The notes under the pieces were generated by a model, which saw only the letters and a program-made list of their open reading frames with translations, searched no databases and was not told the origin of the DNA. This document shows positions 36,988-45,224 of a DNA stretch of 64,000 nt, piece after piece. The stretch is from NCBI GenBank assembly GCA_038531315.1, contig JBCBBT010000011.1:1-64000 (forward strand). Direction: 5' to 3'. Every line of letters begins with the position of its first letter. Within the stretch, counting starts at the first letter, position 1. Source of the DNA: JAJFFW01 sp038531315 (GTDB lineage: Bacteria > Pseudomonadota > Alphaproteobacteria > Caulobacterales > Parvularculaceae). The translations under genes and the position numbers were made by a program.

Positions 36988-39096
36988 ATGACAGTCGGGG
37001 ACCCGATGACCTTGTTCCGCTACAAGGCGTTCATCAGCTATTCGCACGCCGACGAAAAGTGGGGCGACTGGCTTCATCGTGCGCTGGAAACCTATTCAGT
37101 GCCGGCAAAGCTGGTGGGGCGCGAAACCGGCGCCGGGCCGATCCCCAAACGCCTGACGCCGATATTCCGTGATCGCGAAGACCTGCCCGCCGCGGGCAAT
37201 CTCAACGCCACCATTCTCGCCGCCCTGAAAGACAGCCAGTTTCTGGTGGTGATCTCCTCGCCGAACTCGGCGCAGTCGAAATGGGTCGGTGAGGAAATCC
37301 GGAACTTTAAAGCATTCCACGGCAGCGACCGCATTCTCACGGTGATCGTCGACGGCGAGCCGTTTTCCGGCGACCCGGCGACCGAGGCCTTTCCCGAACG
37401 TTTGCGTTTTGATGAAGACGAAACCGGCGCGCGGCTGCCCGTCGAGCCCCTCGCCGCCGATGCGCGCGATGAAAAAGACGGCAAGCAGGCCGCGATCTCC
37501 AAACTGGTCGCCGGCCTCATCGGCGTGCCCCTCGACGACCTCGTGCAGCGCGAAGCCCAGCGCCGCGCCCGGCGCACCCGCGTCATCGTCGGAACATCGT
37601 TAAGTCTCGCCGCAATTATGGGCATGCTTTCCGTCTACGCGTTCGACCAACGCGGCCGCGCCCTCGAAGCGCAAACCGAAGCAGAGCTGCAACGCGCCGA
37701 GGCCGAGGGCTTAATCGATTTCATGATCACAGATGTGCGCGAGGAAGCCGAACAGGTTGTCGGAAAACTCGGCACACTCGAAATTCTCGGCGACCGCGCT
37801 CTTGAATATTACGCCGGTCAGGATTTGTCGAAGCTGGACGCTGACGCGCTTGGCCGCCGCGCACGCGCGTTGCAATTTTCCGGCGCCGTCGATCAAAACA
37901 GAAATGATCTGACGGCGGCCTTGTCCGCTTATGAAGAGGCCTCTGCAACAACCGCAGAATTGCTCCGTCGTTTCCCAGATGATGCGCAACGCATCTATGA
38001 CCATGCGCAGAGCGTCTTCTATGTTGGCGATATCGCTTACAGGCGATCAGCGTTAGCGACGGCGGAAGAAAATTGGACACGCTATCGAGAGCTGGCCGAT
38101 CAACTCATTGAAATCGAGCCAGAGAATTCCGACTACCAATTAGAAGTCGCCTATTCGAACAGCAATCTCGGCGCATTGGCGATGGCGGCCAGAAACTACG
38201 AAAGGGCGGGCGATTTCTATACGCGCTCAATGAAAGCTCGCAAAAAATTATACGACCAAAACCCGAACGATGCGCGCATCACGAGGAATTACGCGCGTGC
38301 GCTGTCGAATATTGCGCGCATGGAATTAGCCCGTGGGGATTTCCGCAGAGCGCAGGAAGTTTCTCAGACCCAAATCGACTTATATAATCAGTTGTCGATT
38401 GGCGACGCTGAAAACTTCCGGTTACTTTACGACACCTCAATTGCGCTGCGAAGATTTGCGGACGCATCGCTATTTCTTGGCGAGACTGATCGCGCCTTTC
38501 AATATATCGAGAACGCGGCGCTTGCTTCCGGGCGTCTTGTTACGCGCGACCCCCAAAACACTCAATGGCGCAAAAACTCAGCCTACATCGATATTCTGCG
38601 CTCGCAGATTGCGCACTTTCGCGCAGATCACGCTCAGGAGCTGGCGTTCGCAAATTTCGCCGCCGAACATGCTTTGACAGCCTTGACCGCCGATGGTTCT
38701 GACGGATTTGCGCGGATCGCCTATATCGCCTCCCTCGCCAGAAAAGCAGAGACAGAAAAATCCAGCGCGAACGTATGCGAACTATTATCATCGCAAATCG
38801 AAGCCCTTTCTGAGCAAGACATTTCCGTCAGGGAAGAAATCATCGCCACCGCCGCCACCGCCGTTATAAAAAATTGCAGCCAGACCAGAACCGACGCGCA
38901 ACTGAACTTTATCAAACAGCAAGCCTTCGAGGTCGCCGATCGCGCTGACGGACCAATGCCTGTGTCAGCGCTGCTGTCGCTTTACGAACTTTACGCCACC
39001 CTTCGTCGGAACGAAGAAGCCGAAGCATTGCGATTGCGACTGCAAAAAATTGGCGTTCAACATCCTCGTTTCGCCAGCCAGCAAAGCTCCCCTTGA
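36988..39096 (+). CDS. TIR domain-transmembrane-TPR-like protein
   Basis: This 702-residue protein has an N-terminal TIR domain (about 8-150: YKAFISYSHADEKWGDWL, then PIFRDREDLPAAGNL, FLVVISSPNSAQSKWVGEEI). One transmembrane helix follows (about 198-218), then a long helical part with TPR-like pairs (about 290-680, such as AARNYERAGDFYTRSMKARKK). WVGEE keeps a glutamate (103) at the position of the catalytic Glu of NAD-cleaving TIR domains, so enzyme activity is possible. Topology would place TIR in the cytosol and the TPR part outside. An ATG at 37006 (MTLFRYKAF) is an alternative start. The 3' half is visibly more A/T-rich than the neighbouring genes. The function is unknown. Confidence 0.88.
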   Translation: MTVGDPMTLFRYKAFISYSHADEKWGDWLHRALETYSVPAKLVGRETGAGPIPKRLTPIFRDREDLPAAGNLNATILAALKDSQFLVVISSPNSAQSKWVGEEIRNFKAFHGSDRILTVIVDGEPFSGDPATEAFPERLRFDEDETGARLPVEPLAADARDEKDGKQAAISKLVAGLIGVPLDDLVQREAQRRARRTRVIVGTSLSLAAIMGMLSVYAFDQRGRALEAQTEAELQRAEAEGLIDFMITDVREEAEQVVGKLGTLEILGDRALEYYAGQDLSKLDADALGRRARALQFSGAVDQNRNDLTAALSAYEEASATTAELLRRFPDDAQRIYDHAQSVFYVGDIAYRRSALATAEENWTRYRELADQLIEIEPENSDYQLEVAYSNSNLGALAMAARNYERAGDFYTRSMKARKKLYDQNPNDARITRNYARALSNIARMELARGDFRRAQEVSQTQIDLYNQLSIGDAENFRLLYDTSIALRRFADASLFLGETDRAFQYIENAALASGRLVTRDPQNTQWRKNSAYIDILRSQIAHFRADHAQELAFANFAAEHALTALTADGSDGFARIAYIASLARKAETEKSSANVCELLSSQIEALSEQDISVREEIIATAATAVIKNCSQTRTDAQLNFIKQQAFEVADRADGPMPVSALLSLYELYATLRRNEEAEALRLRLQKIGVQHPRFASQQSSP

Positions 39097-39146
39097 ACGC
39101 TCGTTACATGAAGGAAAAGTCATCTTTCGGTTGAAGCCGGTTTTTC

Positions 39147-39174
39147 TTGTTTTATGACCGCATTTGGTTAATCT
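39147..39174 (+). promoter_or_regulatory. Candidate promoter of the lipoprotein gene
   Basis: TTGTTT (39147-39152) and TAATCT (39169-39174) are separated by 16 bp and lie 31 bp ahead of the ATG. A separate promoter argues that the lipoprotein gene need not be cotranscribed with the TIR gene. Confidence 0.4.
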
Positions 39175-39204
39175 TCGCGTGAGGCAAGAAAAAAGGGGAG
39201 CATC

Positions 39205-39891
39205 ATGAAACTTACTTCTTTCTCGAAAAGTATTACGCTAGCCATTATTGCTTCGGTCTTCGCCGGCTGCGCTTACCACAGCGACGCACCGTATAGTCCG
39301 CCAAAAAGAACACCGGTTCCGCAAAAACCGATCAGCGAGGCCGTGGCCGTCCCGATCGACGTCACTGTGAAACGGGATTCGAGCGAGCCGGGCGGGTTCT
39401 CATTCCGGTATTTTGGACCTTATACGAACAGTAATGGCGACATTGATCTTACCGGCAACACCCCTCCATTCCGCAAAACCGCCGATGAAAAAACAAATAG
39501 CGACGTGACGCCGCCGACGCTTGGCGAGTTTGTTGATCGTCAGCGAGCTGATGAAGTTCGCGCGCTAAGCCTGTTGGATATCCGGGAAGAGATCGTCAAA
39601 CTTCAGTTTCGGTTGGCCGTCGAGGAGTCAGTTGCCGGCATCCGGTTCCTTGATCAGCGTGAGGCGATGTACATCGACCTTGCGAGAAACCTCAAACCGA
39701 ATGAGAGCCCGACAAAACCTTACGAGGGACGCGTTTTTCTCGATTTCAATACGAGCCGTAACGCTGAAATGTTTGAGGTGATAGATCTGAATAATGACGG
39801 TCAGGTTTATCGTTATAGCCTTCGGTTCAAGCTTGGATCAGATATCGTCGTAGACGATCCGGAAACCGACAATGGCGATCATCCGCACTGA
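39205..39891 (+). CDS. Lipoprotein of unknown function with a DxNxDG loop
   Basis: This 228-residue protein opens with a signal peptide and lipobox SVFAGC, so cysteine 22 would be lipidated. Position +2 is Ala, which favours the outer membrane. A proline-rich stretch (about 28-42) follows, then the body, with a helical segment around ALSLLDIREEIVKLQFRLAV. Near the C terminus DLNNDGQVYR (about 194-203) fits the DxNxDG calcium-loop pattern. The last 12 residues are rich in Asp, Glu and His. GGGGAG precedes the ATG. No family is recognised. It follows the TIR-TPR gene on the same strand and has its own terminator. Confidence 0.7.
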   Translation: MKLTSFSKSITLAIIASVFAGCAYHSDAPYSPPKRTPVPQKPISEAVAVPIDVTVKRDSSEPGGFSFRYFGPYTNSNGDIDLTGNTPPFRKTADEKTNSDVTPPTLGEFVDRQRADEVRALSLLDIREEIVKLQFRLAVEESVAGIRFLDQREAMYIDLARNLKPNESPTKPYEGRVFLDFNTSRNAEMFEVIDLNNDGQVYRYSLRFKLGSDIVVDDPETDNGDHPH

Positions 39892-39975
39892 TTACGTCCG
39901 GACTGACCAGAGCCTGCACCGGCGGTCGGCAATACCGATCAGCTGATCGATATCCGCAGACCGCTCTCTTGTCTC

Positions 39976-40014
39976 GAAGGCGCGATTCTGGGTTGATCGC
40001 GCCTTCTGTCTTTT
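39976..40014 (+). terminator. Terminator after the lipoprotein gene
   Basis: An 11-bp perfect stem, GAAGGCGCGAT (39976-39986) with ATCGCGCCTTC (39996-40006), has a 9-nt loop and is followed by TGTCTTTT. It lies 85 bp beyond the stop codon and faces the convergent sdhE gene. Confidence 0.8.
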
Positions 40015-40058
40015 GATGTGGGGGGAATTCACCGTAGCGGTCAGGCTCCGGCTCAGGT

Positions 40059-40334
40059 TCAGGGCGCCGTTATTTTCGCGACGTCGTAAGCTTTCAGCTT
40101 TTCAAATACCGGGCCTGAAACATTGGCGGGCGGGTCTTCCCGGCCCGTCGCCCAGTTGTAGAGATCGTGGTCGGACAGCTTCAACAGCTCTTCAAATTCT
40201 AAGAGCTCGGCCTCATCCATTCCGGCAAGATGCTCGGCGGCGAAATTCCCGATCAAAAGATCGGCTTCCTTAAAGCCGCGGTGCATGGCCCGGTAGAGCA
40301 TTTGCTTGCGGCGCGGATCGGTTAACGGTGTCAT
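40059..40334 (-). CDS. sdhE: Succinate dehydrogenase assembly factor SdhE
   Basis: SdhE helps attach FAD covalently to the SdhA flavoprotein. The 91-residue protein has the signature RGFKEADLLIG (19-29), containing the essential RGxxE, and the acidic second half LLEFEELLKLSDHDLYNWATG. The ATG at 40334 is preferred; 12 codons upstream are unlike the family. It is divergent from recG, a pairing common in alphaproteobacteria, where mfd often lies on the other side. Confidence 0.93.
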   Translation of the reverse strand: MTPLTDPRRKQMLYRAMHRGFKEADLLIGNFAAEHLAGMDEAELLEFEELLKLSDHDLYNWATGREDPPANVSGPVFEKLKAYDVAKITAP

Positions 40335-40385
40335 GAGGTGAGTGTAGCGGCGTTGTGCGGCGGTGAACACCGCTGACGCCTAGCG

Positions 40386-40435
40386 GCGGATCGTCCTGCG
40401 GATCGTTCGGCGGATCGTCTCCTGCGAATCGTCCG
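40386..40435. repeat. 12-bp tandem repeat, four units
   Basis: GCGGATCGTCCT (40386-40397), GCGGATCGTTCG (40398-40409), GCGGATCGTCTCCT (40410-40423) and GCGAATCGTCCG (40424-40435) lie head to tail in the sdhE-recG divergent gap. Confidence 0.75.
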
Positions 40436-40519
40436 GCGCGCCGCCCCAAGGGCGTCCAGCCGTCGCCCCTCGCCTGAACAAAGCTTGAACACAGGCGGCG
40501 AAATCATCGATATAGCGGC

Positions 40520-42616
40520 ATGCGGCCTGCTATCCTCAACCCGCTTTTTGCCGAGACCCGTACGCTTGCCGGCGTCGGCCCGCGCCTTGCCGCGCTGATC
40601 GAAAAGGTCGCGGGGCCCCTCGTCGTCGATCTCGTGATGACGCCGCCGATTTCAGTGATCGACCGCAGCGCCCGGCCGCGCCTTGCCGATGCGCCGCTCG
40701 GCGCCCTTGTGACGCTCGACGTGACGGTCGATCGCCATGAACCCGGCCCGACTCGCGCCCGCGGCCGCAGCAAGGCCCCCTATCGCGTCATCGTGTCCGA
40801 CGAGACGAGCTTTTTGACCCTCGCCTTTTTCCACGCCCGCGAAGACTATCTCGCCAAGGCGCTGCCCGAGGGCGCGCGGCGCCTGATCAGCGGACGCATC
40901 GAAGATTATAATGGCGGCCGACAAATGACGCATCCGGACTATATTGCCGATCCGGACAAACCCGAAGACATGCCGCTGATTGAGCCCGTCTATCCGTTGA
41001 CGGCTGGCCTGACCGCCAACGTCATGCGCAAGGCGGCCGCCAACGCCGTTGCGCGCGCGCCGGCGCTGCCCGAATGGCAGGACCCGGCATGGCTCGACAA
41101 GCAAGGCTGGCGCAGCTGGAATGAAGCGATCAAAGCCGTCCACGCGCCTGAAAGCGCCGCAGAATTATCGCCGGCGGCGGTCGATCGTCAGCGCCTCGCT
41201 TATGATGAACTCCTCGCGAACCAGTTGGCGCTCAGCCTCATCCGCGCTGCGCGAGCGAAATCCGGCGGGCGGGCCCTCAAAGGCGACGGCGTGCTCAGAG
41301 CAAAAGCCAAGGCCGCCCTGCCCTACAATCTGACGGATGGGCAAAAAAAGGCGCTCACCGTGATCTTCGACGATATGGCGTCTACGGATCGTATGGTGCG
41401 TCTGTTACAGGCCGATGTTGGCGCCGGCAAAACGATCGTTGCGTTCTTCGCGATGCTGAACGCCGTCGAAGCCGGCGCGCAGGCGGCGATTATGGCGCCC
41501 ACCGAAATTCTCGCGCGCCAACATCTTGAAGGGCTCGCCGGGCTCGCCGACGCGGCTGGCGTCACGCTCGAAATCCTGACCGGACGTGATAAAGGCCGCG
41601 AACGCGAGGCCAAGCTCACCGGTCTTGAAAAAGGCTATATCGATATCCTGATCGGTACCCATGCGATCTTTCAGGAAAGCGTCGCCTTTCACGATCTCGG
41701 TCTTGTCGTCATCGACGAACAGCATCGCTTCGGCGTGCACCAGCGCATGGCGCTCGCCGGCAAGGGCGCCAAACCCGATCTCCTCGTGATGACCGCAACG
41801 CCGATCCCGCGCACACTCGCGCTCACCGCCTATGGCGACATGGAGGTCAGCGCGATCAGGGAAAAACCGCCCGGCCGCAAGCCGGTGTCGACCCGGACCG
41901 TGCCGCTTGAACGCCTCGACGACGTGATCGCGGGCGTCCGGCGCGCCGCCGAGAAAGGCGAACAGGCCTATTGGGTCTGTCCGCTTGTCGAGGAATCCGA
42001 CGCGATGGCGCTTACCGCCGCCGAAGCGCGCTTTCGCGACCTTCAGGCGGTTTTCGGCGCGCGGGTCGGTCTTGTCCACGGCCGCATGAAGGGGCCGGAA
42101 AAAGACGCGGTCATGTCGGCGTTCCATGAAGGCGCGCTTTCAGTGCTGATCGCCACGACAGTTATCGAAGTCGGCGTCAATGCGCCGAATGCGACGATCA
42201 TGGTGATTGAGCACGCCGAGCGCTTCGGTCTTGCGCAACTTCATCAGCTCAGGGGCCGCGTTGGGCGGGGCGAGAAACCGTCCGCCTGCGTCCTTCTTTA
42301 TAAGGGCCCGCTTGGCGAGACCGCAAAAGCGCGCCTGAAGATGATGCGCGCCTCCGACAATGGTTTTGAGATCGCCGAAGAAGATTTGCGTCTGCGCGGC
42401 GCCGGCGACTTTCTCGGGGCCGCACAATCGGGCTTTCCGCAATTCAGGATCGCTGACGCCGCGGCCCATGGCGATCTTCTGGCTGCCGCGCGCGACGATG
42501 CGGCGCTGATCATGGAACGCGACGCCGGCCTTTCCGGCCCGCGGGGCGAGGCCCTGCGCGCACTTCTTTATCTTTATCGCCGCGACGACGCCGTCAAATT
42601 ACTGCAAGCCGGCTAG
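40520..42616 (+). CDS. recG: ATP-dependent DNA helicase RecG
   Basis: RecG remodels stalled replication forks and branched DNA. The 698-residue protein has an N-terminal wedge/OB domain (about 10-200) and superfamily 2 helicase motifs. These are LQADVGAGKTIVAF (Walker A), MAPTEILARQH, VIDEQHRFGV (DEQH), VMTATPIPRTL, IATTVIEVGVNAPNA and HQLRGRVGRG. The C-terminal LRLRGAGDFLGAAQSGFPQF is family-specific. Its stop codon overlaps that of the convergent sulfotransferase (CTAG). Confidence 0.97.
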   Translation: MRPAILNPLFAETRTLAGVGPRLAALIEKVAGPLVVDLVMTPPISVIDRSARPRLADAPLGALVTLDVTVDRHEPGPTRARGRSKAPYRVIVSDETSFLTLAFFHAREDYLAKALPEGARRLISGRIEDYNGGRQMTHPDYIADPDKPEDMPLIEPVYPLTAGLTANVMRKAAANAVARAPALPEWQDPAWLDKQGWRSWNEAIKAVHAPESAAELSPAAVDRQRLAYDELLANQLALSLIRAARAKSGGRALKGDGVLRAKAKAALPYNLTDGQKKALTVIFDDMASTDRMVRLLQADVGAGKTIVAFFAMLNAVEAGAQAAIMAPTEILARQHLEGLAGLADAAGVTLEILTGRDKGREREAKLTGLEKGYIDILIGTHAIFQESVAFHDLGLVVIDEQHRFGVHQRMALAGKGAKPDLLVMTATPIPRTLALTAYGDMEVSAIREKPPGRKPVSTRTVPLERLDDVIAGVRRAAEKGEQAYWVCPLVEESDAMALTAAEARFRDLQAVFGARVGLVHGRMKGPEKDAVMSAFHEGALSVLIATTVIEVGVNAPNATIMVIEHAERFGLAQLHQLRGRVGRGEKPSACVLLYKGPLGETAKARLKMMRASDNGFEIAEEDLRLRGAGDFLGAAQSGFPQFRIADAAAHGDLLAAARDDAALIMERDAGLSGPRGEALRALLYLYRRDDAVKLLQAG

Positions 42617-44037
42617 CCGAGATGCTGCTCGAATATCGGTGCGAGATGGTCTTCATAGCGCCGCCATGCGCCGAGACCTTTCCGGTTTAAAGGCTCGCGC
42701 ACCTGTCCCAGGCTGTTGGTCGCCACCGGATTGGTGTTTTCGTGGAACGCCGTCCAGCCGGCCGGCGCCGTCTTGCCCAGATGGGCGAATAATGACGACA
42801 CCGTTTGCTCAGGGCTCTCGATCAGGTCCTCATAGGATATCTTGAACAGGCGATCGCCGAACAGGTCGGCCCAGTAGCGCGATATTTCATCATACGCCTT
42901 CACAAACTCACAGGTTGATTGCAGATTTTCAGACCACGGAGCGCCGTTTAGCCGCGAGCGAAAACACGACCAAGCGACATCTTTTGGATCGCGAACGAGC
43001 CAAACGAGGCGGGCTTCGGGATAAAGGATCCTGATCAGACCTGCGTAAAAATAAAGGATCAGCGTCTTGTCCGTATACCGCTTGCTCGCCCCGAAACGCC
43101 GCCTCAGCCCGTCAACGTAGCCAAGACCGATGCGTCGCCAATCGCTCTGTTTGAATGCGTCCGAATCGCGCATGGTCTGCGGATCGAGGGTTTTCAGCGC
43201 CAGCGCGGCGTTTCGCAAGATCGCATGTTCGCCCGTTGGCTTGATCTCGTCATCAGTTGAAAAAATCTGTTCAAGGAGCGTCGATCCCGAACGCGGCAGG
43301 CTCAAAATGAAAGTCAGCCCCTCGCCCGCGCCGGCGTTTTCGTGGCGGGCGACATAGGCGTCGGTAAACGTCGCTTTTAGCCCTGCGAGATAATGCGACA
43401 CCGGCGCAATATCGAACGGCGCGGCCTCGTTTTGTATCGTTGCGGCCTTTGAATAATAGCGAAAAGCGGCATCGTAATCGCCGGCGGCGTCATAGGCGCG
43501 GGCCAGCGCATAAAAAAGCGCGATCGCGTCGCTCTCGGTGCGGAGATTTTTTTCCACCCGCCGCATCGCATCAATATCGGCGGAAAGGTCTTCAAAGCCG
43601 TTCAGGACGGCAAGCTGCTCCCACGCATGCGCATGGTTGTTATTGAGCGCGATCGCCTGTCTGCAGAGGTCGATCGCTTTGTCACGCTTGCCAAAACGGG
43701 CGAGATAAAAAGCTTCAAGCGAGTAACCGTTCGCCGCCGCGGCCGAGTGATCTTTTAGCGCGCGCGCCAGCAGCGCTGCTTCCTTGTGGCGTGAGACTGT
43801 GCCGAGCGCCGTGATCTCGGCGACAATCCGTTGCGGATCGGCGGGCGCTTCGGCGCGCCAGTTCTGGGCGGCGGCAAGCGCCGCATCGTGGTTGGCGAGT
43901 TGACCGGCGACGTCCATCGCGGACCGCCAGTCGACGCCGGAATTTGGTTTTTTCTTCACCAGCTTGCGAAGGCCGGCGTCTGCGCGCGCCGGGTCGCCTT
44001 CGCGCAGATGAGTGACGATTTGATTGAGCGATGTCAT
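42613..44037 (-). CDS. TPR-containing sulfotransferase
   Basis: This 474-residue protein has an N-terminal TPR region (about 1-220, with units such as YSLEAFYLARFGKRDKAIDL and YDAAGDYDAAFRYYSKAATI). A sulfotransferase domain follows, with the PAPS loop FILSLPRSGSTLLEQIFSTD near 243-262 and the 3'-phosphate site LVWLVRDPKDVAWSCFRSRL. Such TPR-sulfotransferase fusions are common in marine proteobacteria; their acceptors are mostly unknown. No signal peptide is seen. It is the second sulfotransferase in the window and is convergent with recG. Confidence 0.88.
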   Translation of the reverse strand: MTSLNQIVTHLREGDPARADAGLRKLVKKKPNSGVDWRSAMDVAGQLANHDAALAAAQNWRAEAPADPQRIVAEITALGTVSRHKEAALLARALKDHSAAAANGYSLEAFYLARFGKRDKAIDLCRQAIALNNNHAHAWEQLAVLNGFEDLSADIDAMRRVEKNLRTESDAIALFYALARAYDAAGDYDAAFRYYSKAATIQNEAAPFDIAPVSHYLAGLKATFTDAYVARHENAGAGEGLTFILSLPRSGSTLLEQIFSTDDEIKPTGEHAILRNAALALKTLDPQTMRDSDAFKQSDWRRIGLGYVDGLRRRFGASKRYTDKTLILYFYAGLIRILYPEARLVWLVRDPKDVAWSCFRSRLNGAPWSENLQSTCEFVKAYDEISRYWADLFGDRLFKISYEDLIESPEQTVSSLFAHLGKTAPAGWTAFHENTNPVATNSLGQVREPLNRKGLGAWRRYEDHLAPIFEQHLG

Positions 44038-44120
44038 GCGGCGGGCGGCTTTCAGGACGGTGGTGTCGCAATAAGGGTGTTTGACGCGGGCGGCGACAGT
44101 GAAGGCGTCAAGTAAACCGG

Positions 44121-44963
44121 TTAGTCAGCGCGAAACAGCCTCTTTTTCGGCTTTTCCTCAAGCGCCGTGTCAACAAGCTTTTCAAGCTGTTCGACGGCGT
44201 CGCGCGGGTCGGAAAAATCCGGCGCAACGAGCCCCAGCGAAAAGACGACTTTGGCGGCGTCCTCAACTGACATATCGAGTTTTCTGAGATCCTTGCTCGG
44301 CACGAACAACAAAAATCCTGACGTCGGGTTCGGCACCGTCGGGATGAAGATCGACGTCAGTTCCTCACCCTGATCGTTGAGCTGATAGGGAATTTCTCCC
44401 TTCGCCTTACCGACGACAAACGCCATGACCCAGGCCCCCTCCCGGGGATATTCGACCAGAGCGACTTCCTTGAATGAACGGTCCGATTGCTGGAGCGCGG
44501 TTTCGAAGACGTTTTTGAAAAACCGGTAAAGGTTGCGCACCACCGGCATCGAATCGAGAATTTCCTCGCCCGCCTTGATGAAGGCGCGTCCGACGAAATT
44601 TTTCGCAAGCGCCCCCAGAATGACCAGCGCGATGATCGCGATCAGGACGCCAACCCCGGGGATGACCTGGAGAACGCGATCGACATTGTCGCCGCCAATA
44701 TCAGGCAGCCATTTTTTGACGAACGTGTCGAGCTTCGCCATGGGGCCGGTGACGAACCAGTAAACAATGGCGACCGTGATGCCGATCGGCGCGGCGACCA
44801 CAATGCCGGCCAGAAAACTGGAGCGGATCGACGCGGCGAAGCTCTCGCGCGGCGGCTTGATGAGCCCGCCGTCCCCGCTCACGGTCTTGTCGCCGCGCGC
44901 ACCGTCGTCAGCTCCCGTCGGCTGATCCTTGCCCGATGCGCTGGTTTTCTTTTTCTTCGTCAT
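44121..44963 (-). CDS. DUF502 family inner-membrane protein
   Basis: The 280-residue protein has a Lys/Ser-rich cytosolic N terminus and two membrane helices (about 50-72, LAGIVVAAPIGITVAIVYW; about 100-125, GVGVLIAIIALVILGALAKN). The soluble part has the DUF502 landmarks IPVVRNLYRFFKN-type (here MPVVRNLYRFFKNVFET), REGAWVMAFVVGKA and TVPNPTSGFLLFVP. The function is unknown. Location beside recG is frequent in alphaproteobacteria. The C-terminal tail ends in a basic KPKKRLFRAD. Confidence 0.87.
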   Translation of the reverse strand: MTKKKKTSASGKDQPTGADDGARGDKTVSGDGGLIKPPRESFAASIRSSFLAGIVVAAPIGITVAIVYWFVTGPMAKLDTFVKKWLPDIGGDNVDRVLQVIPGVGVLIAIIALVILGALAKNFVGRAFIKAGEEILDSMPVVRNLYRFFKNVFETALQQSDRSFKEVALVEYPREGAWVMAFVVGKAKGEIPYQLNDQGEELTSIFIPTVPNPTSGFLLFVPSKDLRKLDMSVEDAAKVVFSLGLVAPDFSDPRDAVEQLEKLVDTALEEKPKKRLFRAD

Positions 44964-45177
44964 TCACTCTTTCCGCCAGCTTTCGCCCGCCCGAAACCGG
45001 TCGCTCGCCCGGGCGCGCCATCCCGATAACGCTTTCGGGCATCATCATCAGCGCTATTTGTCACGAAATTCCCACCAGCCGCCATTTTATAATATAGTCA
45101 ATCGCTTCGGCGCCTTACAAAACCTATAACCACTCAAGGGCTGATCAAATATGACCGTTCCGACAGTTTTAAGGCCA

Positions 45178-45208
45178 ATCGGCGCCCTTCGGGCGTTTAA
45201 GCGCCGAT
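45178..45208. repeat. Inverted repeat ahead of the DUF3089 gene
   Basis: ATCGGCGC (45178-45185) and GCGCCGAT (45201-45208) are perfect 8-bp arms, with an inner GCCC-TTC-GGGC hairpin. It ends 16 bp before the ATG and could form a 5' UTR structure or an operator. There is no T tract. Confidence 0.5.
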
Positions 45209-45224
45209 AGCGCGGCGGCCCAGG

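Noticed and set aside
36988..39891. TIR gene plus lipoprotein as a proven two-gene defence operon
   Set aside because: A separate promoter candidate and a 108-bp gap make cotranscription doubtful; kept only as a hypothesis.
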